A stretch of 64,000 nt of DNA, from the NCBI GenBank assembly GCA_018398585.1, contig JAGTTD010000001.1, forward strand, positions 560,501 to 624,500. Reading direction: 5' to 3'. A program made the translations under genes and the position numbers. The stretch comes from Simmondsia chinensis (Eukaryota; Streptophyta; Magnoliopsida; Caryophyllales; Simmondsiaceae). Positions 52,567-64,000 of the stretch are shown here, piece by piece (position 1 is the stretch's first letter; each line of letters starts with the position of its first letter). The notes beneath the pieces are model-generated. The model saw only the letters and a program-made list of their open reading frames with translations, did not search any database and was not told the origin of the DNA.

Positions 52567-53306
52567 TCATAAACTAATCCTATTGTGCAGGGAATGACTC
52601 GAGTAAGAAGATGGGTTAGTCATTAAAGTCGTGATGGATTCCTATACTTCTCCATCACGTACGTAGCTATTAACCACTTTTAAATACTATTTGTTCTAGA
52701 TTTAAGATTACGTTTACATAACTTTAGTTTAATTAAAGGCTTTCGGTAATGTTCGCGTACTTTTGTTTTCTTGCCCATGATTGAGTGAGATTATAATAGA
52801 GAGTCCGATTAATAAAAGTTGATAGTTTAGGTGAATAATTTTATAAAAAAAAAAGAGGGAATCATTTTAATTATGAACATAAAAGCTAACACTTAGAATA
52901 TAAAAAATTTTCAAATTAATCATACGTCCACGTGATGAGCTGGTATCTCACCTACTTATTATACGAAAAAGAAGTGCGCAAGAGTTACTAAATTATAAAA
53001 AAATAATATCAAATTAATTAATTTTTTTTCATAAGCTTTATTGGTGAATAATATTAGAAAAATATTCTAAAACCAATAAAAATTGACATTTAATAAGTCC
53101 AATTATTCTCCAAAATTAATGGTGAAAAATAGAACTCCAATATTAGAATTTTTCCTAAAATTAGTAAAGTAGATACTAGTGGTGTCAACTTTATTAAGGA
53201 GACTATATATATGGCATTTGAGAATAAGAAAGCAAGCAACAAGTTCATCATTCTTATTCACATCACAAATAAATTTGAAAAACGAAAAAAAAATCACCTC
53301 GCAAAA

Positions 53307-54997
53307 ATGGCGATAAGATTGAATTTATCATTGTTCTTGGCCCTCTTCTGTGTGTTCATATCGGTTGTTGCAGCTCAAACCGTCTTCGACATAACAAAAC
53401 TTGGTGCCAAACCTAACGGAGACGCCACACAGGTAAGGATGTTCTAGTTTAGATTAACAAAGTATAATGAACTCAAACAACGACAATAGCCATGAAACAT
53501 AAGTTTTGGTGTTCGAATTTTGTCATTAAATGATGTCGATTCCTTGTGCTATCCACCAATGTTTTTGGATTAGCTTATCGTGTTCCATGTAAGGTAGCTT
53601 GGAAACATATTTCGATAATTCTTAGGTGATAAACAAAATCTAAATATGTGTTTTGATAGTGAAAATGCAATTTCAATGGTAGGGCATGGTAGGAGCATGG
53701 AAAGAAGCATGTGCATCAACAACCCCGAGCAAGATTGTAGTCCCTAAAGGGGCATATTTGATGGGTCCGGTTCGGTTTCTAGGTCCTTGTAAGGCCCCCA
53801 TTATGGTAGAAATTTCAGGGAATTTCAAAGCTCCTTCAGACCCAGCTCAGTTTAACGGTGCAGACGCATGGTTCACGGTAGAACGTGTTGAGGATATAAC
53901 AATCAAAGGTCTGGAGGGAGGTGCAGTCTTTGACGGTCAGGGAAAAATCGCTTGGCAACAAAATAACTGTGCTAAAACCGGCAAATTTGTCAGCCTTCCT
54001 TATGTAAGTGTTTGATGAGTTTAGATAATATTAGGAAAAGAAGACAAATTAAGACTAAATATTCACACTAATGGCATGCTAATATTTTGTTTTCTTTTCT
54101 ATGAGCAGAATTTTAGGTGGAACTTCTTGACAAACGCAATCATCGATGGTGTAAGCTCTGTAGATAGCAAATTATATCACATGGCAGTTCTTGGGGGTAA
54201 AAATATTACCCTATCAAATATTAAGATCAGTGCTTCACCAGAGAGTCTTAACACGGATGGTATCCATATTGCACGCTCCGAGGACGTCACAATAAGCGGC
54301 GCTGAGATTGGGACTGGTGATGACTGTGTCTCTTTTGGTGATGGTGCCAAGGGCGTTATTGTCGAGAAAGTTACATGCGGCCCTGGGCATGGCATGAGCA
54401 TTGGAAGCTTGGGCAGGTATGAGAATGAGGAGCCAATTACTGACATTACTGTCAGGCATTGTACCATGAAGAACACAGTCAATGGAGTCAGAATCAAGAC
54501 CTGGATGAACTCCTTCCCAGCCGTTGCGTCAGGCTTGCATTTTGAGAATATCGAAATGGACAATGTTACCTACCCTGTCCTCATCGATCAAGAATATTGT
54601 CCCTATGGACATTGCAAAGCAAAGGTACATATACAATACAAGATCTATATTCATTTTTTGTGATCCATAAATGAAAACTTCCAAATAAGATAAGGTAATT
54701 ATTCTTTTATGATGTGGGATTTTCCAGACTCCATCAAAGGTTAAGCTAAGCGACATTACTTTCAGCAACATCAAAGGCACATCAGGAAGCGCTCAGGCAG
54801 TCCAGCTAATCTGTAGCGAGGGCTTGCCATGTCAGAAAGTGCAACTTGCCGACATCAATCTGACATTCAAAGGGGCGGGCGGGGCTGTCTCTGCATGCAA
54901 AAATGTTAAGCCGCTTACCAGTGGAAAGCAGAACCCACCAGCATGCACTGCTGTTGCTACACCTGCAGCTGAGGGTGGTGGTGATGCAGCAGCTTAA
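53307..54997 (+). CDS. Exopolygalacturonase copy 4 (GH28, pollen type)
   Basis: Exons 53307-53432, 53683-54003, 54109-54624 and 54728-54997 give 410 residues with signal peptide and complete GH28 motifs. Distinctive changes include [11 protein letters not shown] in exon 2 and SGKQNPPA for SGQQNPPA near the C-terminus. Immediately after the stop codon the sequence departs from that of copies 1-3, with only patchy homology resuming around 55095. It is therefore the last gene of the array and keeps a different 3' flank. Confidence 0.92.
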
Positions 54998-56579
54998 ACC
55001 CAGATAATCTAAGCCCTAACTGCTAGGAATCATACAATGATTCTAGTTTTTGTATGTGTGTGTCTGTTTTTTTTGTACCCTTTAGATATAAGAGGCTCAT
55101 AAGCATGCTCCAAAAGTATTGGAGTCTAGTCCATCGATCCATATGAATGATGAGGTGAGAGTGGAAGATTTAGATCTTGTGGTTGATATAATATATGCAT
55201 TTTTTGTATGATTTACATGCAAGTTTGCTGGTGGCTTTTTATTAGAATTATACAAATAAGGCTTGATCAAAAGTACTATATATGTGGCTCTTTCCTTCAC
55301 CCCTTCAGCTTCGGTACTAGTTACAAAGAGAGCAATCCTTTTACTTTTTCCCGTTATGTTACGAGTTTTTAACCCGTTTAATAAATAGGATTGCTACAGA
55401 TTAAGTCTCCTTCTAAAACCTCTCATATAACATAAACACGAAAAAACACATTTAGCCATTCCTAGCATCAAAGCTCTTACTTTTTGCTCGGGTATGAATA
55501 CCAATTAACCGTAAATTGGACATGGAACGGTTTTGTCAAACAAAAGGCAATATCAAACCTGGTTTCTTCATGCCTTCATTTCTTTCCTTCTTCAATTTAT
55601 CGTATTATTACACTTAATCTTCAAATTTTTATTCCAAATGTCAAAATTTTTCTCCCCTGTTACATGTAGAACTTCAATCTTCACTCTCCTTTATGCATTA
55701 TACATGAATCGTGTTATTTACTCCATTGATGCCTAATTTTTGTAAGTTTATTCGAATTACTCCTTTATCTTTTCTTTTATTCAAAATAGTCCCTAATATT
55801 TGTAAATTTATTCAAAATAGCCCCTAATGTTTGTAAAATTATTCAAACTAGTCCCTTGGACTATTTTCTTGTTCAATTTCATGACAAAATTAATCTCTCA
55901 TCTTTTTAATTTTGACAAGGGACGAAGTTTGTCAAAAAAAAAACAAAAAACATTAGGGACTATTTTAAACAAAATAAAAAATGAAGGACCAATTTACATA
56001 AACATACAGACATAATGGGTCAACGGAGTAAATAACTCATACATGAATCATATAATTTATGTTCAATTCCAACCAGAACACAAACTAGAACCAACAGCAC
56101 TAAAACGAATTGAGCATCATTTTTTATTGCATTTCATGAGGACAACTACCAATATACAAATGACCTAATACACATTGTCACTCTCTTCTGTTTTACACGG
56201 ATGAAGTAACTTTCTCAATCGGTATAAATCCCTCTTAAGCCCCCCGTTTACAATTCTCTTTCTTCCCTCCCTCAAAGTCATAGGGTGAAGAAAAATACAT
56301 CACGCATTCGCGATAAATTAAAGCCCATATTTGAAACAAGTTGGCATGTAAAACCCACTAACCCAGCCTACAGAAGGGGAGATCTAAGTATAAGTCCAAG
56401 CGAGATTTCATTCTAAAACCAATTGCATTAGGTGGAATAACACCCACTAAACTTACACGTAGATCCCTTCCTTTTTTACGACTCTGAAGTGAGCCTTTTG
56501 TCATTAGACCCACATGTAGAGTCCTTGACAACGTAGCCAATTAGCCATCCATGTAGAAATGCATCATATTCTGATCAAG
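54998..56579. other. Spacer between the polygalacturonase array and the O-fucosyltransferase gene
   Basis: The first ~300 bp is the diverged 3' flank of copy 4, homologous to the flank of copies 1-3 around GATGAGGTGAGAGTGG. A family-B MITE-like element follows at 55730-56035. The rest is probably the 3' untranslated region of the convergent O-fucosyltransferase. No gene is seen. Confidence 0.55.
55730..56035. repeat. MITE-like inverted-repeat element (family B)
   Basis: Left side repeats ATTCAAAATAGTCCCTAAT; right side carries ACATTAGGGACTATTTTAAA and GAAGGACCAATTTACATAAA, the inverse arrangement seen in the copies at 9475 and 15485. Confidence 0.5.
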
Positions 56580-59500
56580 TTATCCGAAGACAGTTGTAGA
56601 GGTGTTTGACTGGCATAAACAATCAGGCAAAGGATTCTCATAAAATGCTTCCTCAGATCTGAACCTGTCCATGCCCTTTGTTCCTGATATGGGTCCCTTC
56701 CTCTTCCGCGGGGATCCTTGCCTGTTATGAAACCACCATGACAAACTGTTAGAATGGAACTTTGAGATCAAGTATAATTAATAGGGAAATTATCACTTAG
56801 GTGCCTAAAGTTTGACCATTTATCACCTAGGTACCTTAACATTTTAATATATACAATAAGGTATATTGAGGTTTAAAAGTATAACCACATAGGTATCATG
56901 AAGTTCGAAAACCTATACTCCAAGCCATGATAAAATCAATTAGCTTTCAAGACAACCACTTCGTGATCGTGATGGCGGATCTAGAAATTCAGCTATGTAG
57001 TCCCATCTCAACATAATTAGATAAATAATCAACCAAATACTTCAAAACTTTGCATAAAGGACAATAATGTGATGATCGAAGAACTTACCGTCTGCGATGG
57101 ATTTCAATTATCTTATTTGACAAGCTTTTCCCTTCTTTCATGGATCCCTGCTCAATTTTGTCAAACAGACGAACAAGGGCTTTCCTGAGAGTACAAACAC
57201 AAGGCAACTTCAGCACAAGTGAAAACCTGCTCGGCCACTGATTTATCAAGGAGTTGACATGTGAGGCCCAAATTATAAATGTACATTAGGCTCCATCTTG
57301 AAACTAATCTGACATTAGGCGGCGTATTCCAGTAGACTAAGATGATCTCTTTCCACACAAGGGACTCCAAGCCTGTTTGGCCAAACTGTAAAAAATCTGC
57401 TTTTTTTTAGAAGCGTTTTTTGCAAAAGCACTTTTTCCTTAATAGGGATATTTTTGTCTGAAAAAATTTTAGTTCTTAATTCTACTTCTGCACTATATTT
57501 TAGTTTCTACTTAAAGCAAAAAAACAACTTTTGCTTCTATTAAAAGCATTTTTCTTTCCATGCCAAACACCATTAAACTTAAACAACACCTTCTTCGGGG
57601 GAAAAAAAAAAAAAAAAAAAAAGTTTGGCCAAACAAGCCCCACTACTGGATTCTCGTGTGAAATCCTGAACAATAAATGACAATATTAACACAAAGAGGG
57701 AAAGGTTGAGACAAAATAAACCTGTCAGGACTAATGGTTTTTCTATGACCGAGATAGCGGCGGTGACCCGCAACAGCCCTTGCCATATTACCAGAGTATG
57801 TAGGAATGAACACACCACTCTCAACTGACACAATGTAGTCAAGCGCGGCCATTTGAGATGCGTGGTTGACAAAAGGCTCGAGTTCTTCAGCAGATGCTAA
57901 TTTCTCCTGCAAAGTAACCAAATGGCTTCATCAACGGGCAAGTCCAAGATCTCAGCTTTCTCTAACAACTGTTCAGTCCATAGTCTGCCAAGAGTCGGCC
58001 ATCAACAATCGAGGTCTAGCATGAAGAGTTGCAAAGGACGCGGCCATATAGGACCCCCAAATGTTTTCTGCAATTAGGGGGACCTAAATTGGGATGAAAG
58101 GGCGCTAACTTTAAATTGAAAAGTTTCAGCTAATGAAAAGAAAGCTCAAAGCACCAATCATAAAGTTTACCCACAAAACATTTGACCTAGTTAGAACTCT
58201 TCTCCTTTTGCTAGAACAACTACTTCATAGAAGAAAAGAAGTAAGGACTTAAAAGATGACACTAACAGTTGACAAAAATAAACAATGTTTTTTAATATTA
58301 ATAAGAAAAAAAAAAAGTTTTCCAGAGAATTGACAGGGTTGAGTGAAGATTTACTAAGGAGAACAAAGGATAATTAAAAGTATATAACTTTGTTTAAAAA
58401 TAATGATTTCCACATGCATAGATTGCCTCCATCATATCATTGACAATTTCTTATGCAAAAAGATTAAATTAATTAGCTTTAGAATCTTTAATTGAATAAT
58501 GTCTAATAGTTGTCCTTTCTTGTACGTTGAGTTTTCCCACTTCTGACATGAAAAATTGACGCAAACATATTTTAGAAATTGTTATTTTTGGTTAATTTCT
58601 GCATAATAAGTATATAATTTTTCTTTTAATTTTATTAGTTGTGCTTGATAGTTCTATCAACAAACTTCGATTAGGGCCCCCAAATTTTCCGGGCTGGCAC
58701 TGACACAATCAGCGAACAACTCGAAAAACAAACATAAAATAAAATCCAATTGTAGAAAGAATAGAAAGAGGGGAGAAGAATGACTTCCACTTCCATGAGC
58801 CAAGCATGGAATCAAATAAAGGTTGTCACATAACTTGACGATTTGACATAATGAGGTCTTTTGATTCAATGGTAAACACTGTGACCATTGAGGCCATAAG
58901 ACGATGATATTCCATCTTACAACTACAGTTTCCTTTAAGTTCTCAAATTTGCAACGCATGATAACGGAACTTGCATGCTTAGAGAAGAGAAACACGTCAT
59001 ACCTTGTTCATTAAAATGGGATAGCGAGACCGCAAGTCAGACACACGAGATTCACCACCATATATCTCTCCAGCAGCAATATATATAGAAGTGTTACGGC
59101 GGTACCCAAGGCCAGTTAGAAACATTCGAACCTCCTTAGGGGTCAAAGGACAGTATCCCTTCATCCTTTGTTCCGTAGCGTTGATTTCTTTGACTTTCCA
59201 ATGCGTTGTGTTTAGCCTTAAAGTTTAAAATAAGCATTACATGTAAGCATCTGGGTGACCATAAACCCAGTAAAGTGCTTCCATGATAAAACATGACAAA
59301 GGATTACCAGTTTCAAGAAATAACCCAAAGGGTTAGGTCAAGTAGTAATGCACTTGAACCTAACACCCCATGAAAGGTAAAATCTCGGTTTTGAATCCTA
59401 ACATTGCATGCAAATAATTCCTTGAGGCTACCATTAGGGTTGCGGATCCCAACTTACCCCTCGTTGCACATAGGAAGACTTATGAACGGAAGATGTGTGT

Positions 59501-62286
59501 GACCCAAAAATTAGTCAAGGTGTGTATAAGTTGACTTAGATACTTCAACAACAACAACAACAAAAAAAACAAACCCAGTGCCTGAAAGGCTCCCGCTAAG
59601 GCAGGAGGGTGAAATGTATACAGTCTTACCCCTATAAAGTCCTAGCCTGAAGGGAGGTTGTTTCCGAGGGCCCCCCAACCCTAAAAAGCAAAAATGGAAT
59701 TAGCTTAGATACTTCATATGCTAAAAAAGGGAAATTTATAAGAAATATTATTTACCTAATCACTGTTAGCTCATCTGCCTCCTCGGGAGATAACCCATGG
59801 GAGCATCCACTGAAGGCAAGCATGTCTTTCTCATACCGCAAATGCAAAGCAATATAGTGACCATAATTCCTCATTCGGTCCACCAGTAACTACAAAAAAT
59901 GAAATCAAATAAAATCAAAATTTTAATGAAGACTGACTACCCACAAGGAAATTTATTCATAATAATCAAACCGACACTTATTGGATGGTAGTTACTTTTC
60001 CCATGGCTTCAATCTTAGGGGAGAAACGAAGAGCTCCATAACATGCACGGCACCGCAACTTTTGGATGTCTGGAGGCAGATTGTTATTTGCTAAACGAGA
60101 ATCAGATTTGGCAGCTCGAATGATCTATATCAGATTGTAAATGTTAGTAATCCCATCGAGATAAGATAGCAAGGACTAAAATGATGGGAACAAACGATCG
60201 GTAATACCTCATAATCATCCCACATACTAGCTATTTCATTCTGGTAGTAATCTATTCCAGACCAGCTTCTGAAATGCTTCACTGCTATAGGAGCGGCTGC
60301 AAGTTCTTCTGGCAGTTTACTTGTCACTTTAACATCATTGGCCAAGGCATTAATAAAATATTCTTCATCAAAAACATCTGCAAAGTTGCTGCAATTTACA
60401 CATAGATCGGAAACTGATAGGTTTATTCAGCCAGCTTCTTGAGATTATATGGAACAATCAAGAAAAGAGAGGATGGGAACCTAGAATCCTGCCAAAATGA
60501 CCGCTTATCAAGTTCTGGAACCACGAGAGTGGCATTTATAATGCGTGCAACAGCTACCATATCACAAATCTGAAAATAGAAGAAAGTTAAAATTGAACTT
60601 GTTTTCCTTTCCATTCTTCAAGAACAACAAATATGTGATTAATAAGCAGGATTAGAGAAAAGGAGAAGCAGGAAAACAGAAGTAACGAACCCCAGCTCGC
60701 ATCTGATTAAGCCCACCATTAGTATTGACAAGTAGGTAACCTCGAGACTCAGCAGGAGCTGAAGATACATGATTAATAACTAGTTATAAGTTCGCGTCAT
60801 TCAGTAATTAATTAAGGCAAAAACATAAAAAGTATTCACTTACATGTGTAATTAGGACTAGGATCAACACAAGGCACAAAATCACGATTTGGAGGGGGCT
60901 TCCATAGCTTATTGTGATCCGAAAGCTTACTGGCACCAAGCAACTGTCAAGTCTAAATGAGTGAAAACATGAAAGAAGCATGACTTCTTTGCATCAATAT
61001 TCACAGATACGCACACTATAACACATTACATTGATCTTCTAGATTCATCAATACTGTCAACAGATATAAGAATACAGATTACAGAGAAAACAACAGATTC
61101 AGGCCCCATTTGCTTCCAAGGAATACTTTTTTACAAAATATTTTCAATTAAAAATATCTTTACTTAAAATTTCTGGTTTTCTAGCTAAAGGGAATGGTTT
61201 TATTCTATTAATTGTATAAGATTCATACTTGACTAAGTTAAGATTGAAGTGAAGCATATGACATAAGATTACGAACACGTTTTTACTTCATGAAGGAAAA
61301 TTCTTTTCCCTTTTCGTTGAGAGGAATTCCATTTCCCCTCGAATACTCTATACTCGTGGTTGTCATTGTGAAATTATACAAATAAAAAACACAAAATTGA
61401 GATGAATTCCGGAAACAAAAAGAGGCTTAGAATCAAATACATATCAAGGTTTGAAAACAAATACCCTCAGAGAAGGAACTGGGACTTTTGACAACGGCGA
61501 CCGGTTATATTCTTGTCCTAAGTCTTGCTCTGCTCTTAATTTCTGATGCCCAATTTCATGCTGCTGCAAATAACAGGTGTTCAAACATCACAAGTTAATT
61601 CTTAAACAATCAAATATATTTCTAAACAAGATAGCAAGAACCAAGTACAAAAACAGGAATATAAAATTGAATGCCCAGATAATGAAACTCATTTTCCAAT
61701 TCCCAAGCTTAGTTATACTGATATCAATTACAACACATGTCCCCTCACGCGTAAGCTAATGGTTGAAGGCCCAAGAATGACTTTTATACTCTAACATGTC
61801 CCCTCATGCGAATGTCCATTTGGCTCAAAGCATAGATATGTCACATGCCCGCGTCACACCTTATGCTTAAATTACATTTATATTGAAAGTGGGGTTTTTA
61901 GGATTCCAACGCATAACCTCCTAGTCAACAAGACTACGACATCAAGGAACCATATAAGCCAAAAGCCTAAGCCGACGAGCACTTCCCTCGAGCCATTAAC
62001 TAGAATTACAACAAACAAACCACTAAAACCAGAATGAGCAACACTAACTACAATGACAATAATACCATAGACTGATACATCTAAACACATAGATTGATCA
62101 ATAGAGAGAGAGAAAACGAGAGAATCGAACCGTCGGGAGCTTGTAGGGATCAGGCAACTTAGCAACAACAGAGAGAGGGAAAACGCGTAAGTGCACAGAC
62201 GAAAGCGCCACCAACCCTATTGCGCAGATGGCGCACGTTAGCAACCCCCGCAGTATCGCCACTGTCCTCCATCTCCGCTTCTGCAT
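56580..62286 (-). CDS. O-fucosyltransferase family protein
   Basis: Predicted Golgi type II membrane glycosyltransferase of the plant GDP-fucose O-fucosyltransferase family (PF10250); the acceptor cannot be told from sequence. Twelve exons: 62286-62131, 61563-61465, 60943-60844, 60758-60691, 60569-60481, 60388-60208, 60124-59996, 59889-59756, 59216-59003, 57906-57722, 57184-57089 and 56721-56580. They total 1593 nt and 530 residues, all in phase. A basic N-terminus (MQKRRWR) precedes a single membrane anchor (residues ~8-30). Domain landmarks are [70 protein letters not shown] and [20 protein letters not shown]. The C-terminus is [10 protein letters not shown] plus a short tail. An in-frame Met 15 codons upstream (62331) is possible. 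The exon 2 acceptor may be 3 nt further on (tandem CAGCAG). Confidence 0.93.
57369..57640. repeat. Foldback MITE in O-fucosyltransferase intron 10
   Basis: Left end AAGCCTGTTTGGCCAAACT and reverse complement of the right end GGGCTTGTTTGGCCAAACTT are near-perfect inverted repeats enclosing an A/T-rich core with a long poly(A). The interior motif AAAAGCACTTTTTCC recalls the element in RPS6 intron 5. Confidence 0.6.
59325..59545 (+). mobile_element. Candidate tRNA-derived SINE in O-fucosyltransferase intron 8
   Basis: GGGTTAGGTCAAGTAGTAAT (A-box-like) is followed by TCTCGGTTTTGAATCCTAAC (B-box-like) about 45 nt later, then TTAGTCAAGGTGTGTATAAG near the 3' end. The arrangement is that of plant tRNA-SINEs. 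It abuts the reversed SINE tail that follows. Confidence 0.45.
59545..59695 (-). mobile_element. SINE 3' domain, reverse orientation, in O-fucosyltransferase intron 8
   Basis: Starts with CAACAACAACAACAACAAA (reverse of the TTG tail), then ACCCAGTGCCTGAAAGGCTC, a CCCGCTAAGGCAGG stem, ATGTATACAGTCTTACCC and GGGAGGTTGTTTCCGAGGGC. It stops at CCCCCCAACCC, the point where a 5S head would join, and no 5S sequence follows. Confidence 0.65.
61735..61990 (-). repeat. Dispersed tRNA-related repeat in O-fucosyltransferase intron 1
   Basis: TACTCTAACATGTCCCCTCA, TTAAATTACATTTATATTGA and GATTCCAACGCATAACCTCC correspond in order to the paired copies in SerRS intron 1 (26200-26640). Confidence 0.5.
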
Positions 62287-62605
62287 CCTTCTCCCCTCTC
62301 TCTCTGTCTTCAAATCAAGCTCAATAACCAAGAAAAATCGAAACTTTTTTTCTCAAAAATCGAAGTACTATCTAAGGATTTCTCTTTGAATTTGCTGTTT
62401 TGTGATTGAAACGGCGTTGTGACTCAGGGGAACGCCACTGATGAGTGGGAACAGTGAGGTTTTTGTCGGTCCAACTAGGATGTTAACGTAGAGGAAGATT
62501 AATGACGATGATTAAAATTACAATAAGGGAAGTATAAATAAATATAAAAGGTATAACTTTGGAGCAAGATCTTATCAAGCTTATATTATAATGTTTTGGA
62601 GCATA

Positions 62606-62674
<69 letters not shown>

Positions 62675-64000
62675 TTTTTTTTAAACAGTACAAACACCCT
62701 TATTAAAGGCAGGGAAAGGGGAGATGCCAGGCCTAGAACACTGGATCCCGAAAGTGGCAAACGTCTACCCAACCATTTGGGCCAGGAGGGCTTTGGCATA
62801 TATATATATATATATGACTTCAATGATAAAAAACAGGAATAATCTGTGTGACTTCCATTTATTTAGAATTTTATTGGGTTAGGGTTTTTTTTTTTTTTTT
62901 TTTGAGGTTAGCTGGATAATTAAAACATTTGCTTACTTATGTTATGGATACATCCAAGTTTGACACTTACTAACTTTTTCTTCAAGTCATTAGTGCTAAG
63001 ATTTTGTATTTTTAATGTGAAATTAGAATTAGGCTGTAAAGTTGTGATTTTAATTTTAAAGAATTAGAATTAAGATGAAATTAAAATTCTATTGTTTGGT
63101 TAATCAAATAAATTGGAAGTTGGAATACTAATTTCATAATCGACCGTCTTGCAATCGAGTTGGATCATTCCGGGTTTCTGGTCGACTAGGGTTGGGTTCT
63201 GGTCAAATAAATCAAAACATTTCAAGTTTGAGTTTTGGATCAATTTGGAGCGAGTTTTAGTTGGTCAAATCATATCGTGCTTGATTCATCTCAAATTTTC
63301 AGTTAATTAGTTGGCTTCAATTTGAGATTCGAATTAGTACAAGCTGGATTTTGTCTAAATTAGTTGTAGTCATTTTTCATTTTCAGATTATTTGTGGTTG
63401 AATTAAACTCAGGTCGGATTGATTCGTATTTGATCTTTTTTAGTTTGAATCATATATAAGTGAACCAAACAATAAAATTATAGTTCTGATTCTCATTTCT
63501 AGTTTTAGCTTCGATTCCACACTTCAAACACATGCCAAATATGACTATTGTGTTCATTTTATTCATCTAAACATTATTTTTTATATTTATAAAAATGTCA
63601 TTTTTCAATTGAATACTCTTCTAAACTGCTTCACCTTCATAATAAAAATTTATTACTTGAGATCCTTTTAATTTTACCAAATGCTTATATTATACTATAT
63701 GACGTGTTATATCAGTCTGTAATTATATATTGACATGGTGAGCTAATTAATATTTGACAAAGTTAGGTCATGATTTTATCTTCACACTGAACGTTCTAAA
63801 CATATCTTTATTTCTAATTGACGCTTTAAAAGCGAACAAAAAATTGATGCACATATTTGATGTAGGATTTGTAAATTTTTCTTTCTTTTTTTTTTGATAA
63901 TTATAGGATTAGTAAATGAACATAGAGAAAGGCCTAATTGGGGGTTATAATCGCAAAGGAACCCCTAATGGTTAGACATATACACCAAACGGGTTGTGTC
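62287..64000. other. O-fucosyltransferase 5' region and AT-rich spacer
   Basis: The first ~150 bp is the 5' leader and promoter of the minus-strand gene. Beyond 62.6 kb there are (TA)n and poly(T) tracts with a short retroposed tail, then AT-rich sequence with no gene. Confidence 0.6.
62612..62815 (-). repeat. (TA)n tracts flanking a short retroposed 3' tail
   Basis: (TA)n at 62612-62656 is followed by T26 (62657-62682), then about 114 bp of GC-richer unique sequence, then a second (TA)n at 62797-62815. Read on the minus strand this is a short insert ending in poly(A), placed inside a TA microsatellite that is now split, as expected for a 5'-truncated LINE or other retroposed transcript. Confidence 0.55.

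Larger units (their letters stand above)
40722..54997 (+). repeat. ~4.76-kb tandem repeat units carrying polygalacturonase copies 2-4
   Basis: Measured stop codon to stop codon, the units are 40722-45482 (4761 bp), 45483-50239 (4757 bp) and 50240-54997 (4758 bp). Each contains the 3' flank of the preceding gene, ~3 kb of spacer with a gypsy integrase relic, a promoter and a whole gene. Identity looks very high throughout, with scattered substitutions and small poly(A) length changes. Copies 2 and 3 share long identical spacers, and unit 3 is slightly more diverged. Confidence 0.93.

Noticed and set aside
61102..61430. Possible further foldback element in O-fucosyltransferase intron 2
   Set aside because: GGCCCCATTTGCTTCC on the left and the complement of GGAAACAAAAAGAGGC on the right are only loosely similar and no target duplication is visible, so I did not list it as an element.

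Overview
The window is nuclear DNA of a flowering plant. The genes are intron-rich and the spacers AT-rich. The gene set (ribosomal protein eS6, 14-3-3, VQ9-like, organellar seryl-tRNA synthetase, pollen-type exopolygalacturonases, plant O-fucosyltransferase) is angiosperm, and the repeats are plant families (copia, gypsy, hAT, MITEs, SINEs). A eudicot or magnoliid is more likely than a grass, but I cannot name the species. All exon boundaries below were read by eye from GT/AG sites, reading phase and family similarity.

Layout. 1-4.2 kb: AT-rich spacer with a broken 3' fragment of a DAHP synthase gene and a 5S-rRNA-headed SINE. 4.2-7.2 kb (minus): intact RPS6 gene with telo-box and site II promoter elements. 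8.9-12.0 kb (plus): intact 14-3-3 gene. 12.2-16.4 kb: a nest of SINE copies, two of which carry a recognisable 5S rRNA head. 17.9-18.7 kb (minus): intact single-exon VQ9-like gene. 18.9-21.8 kb: decayed hAT transposon with terminal inverted repeats and an 8-bp target duplication. 23.1-24.2 kb: PIF/Harbinger-like element. 25.0-25.5 kb: the first two exons of an unidentified gene, cut by a 100-N assembly gap. 25.9-37.1 kb (plus): organellar seryl-tRNA synthetase in ten exons; its last intron holds a 6-kb copia retrotransposon in reverse orientation. 39.1-55.0 kb (plus): four tandem exopolygalacturonase genes on a ~4.76-kb repeat unit. The first copy looks dead and the other three look intact. 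56.6-62.3 kb (minus): twelve-exon O-fucosyltransferase. 62.3-64 kb: spacer with a (TA)n tract and a short retrotransposed tail.

The genes are unrelated housekeeping or signalling genes and do not form a pathway. The polygalacturonase array is the one real gene family here. Its outer flanks (5' of copy 1 and 3' of copy 4) differ from the internal flanks, as expected if it grew by unequal crossing-over between two diverged ancestral genes. The least ordinary sequence is the dispersed SINE family in which a near-complete 5S rRNA is fused to a plant SINE-type 3' domain ending in TTG repeats.
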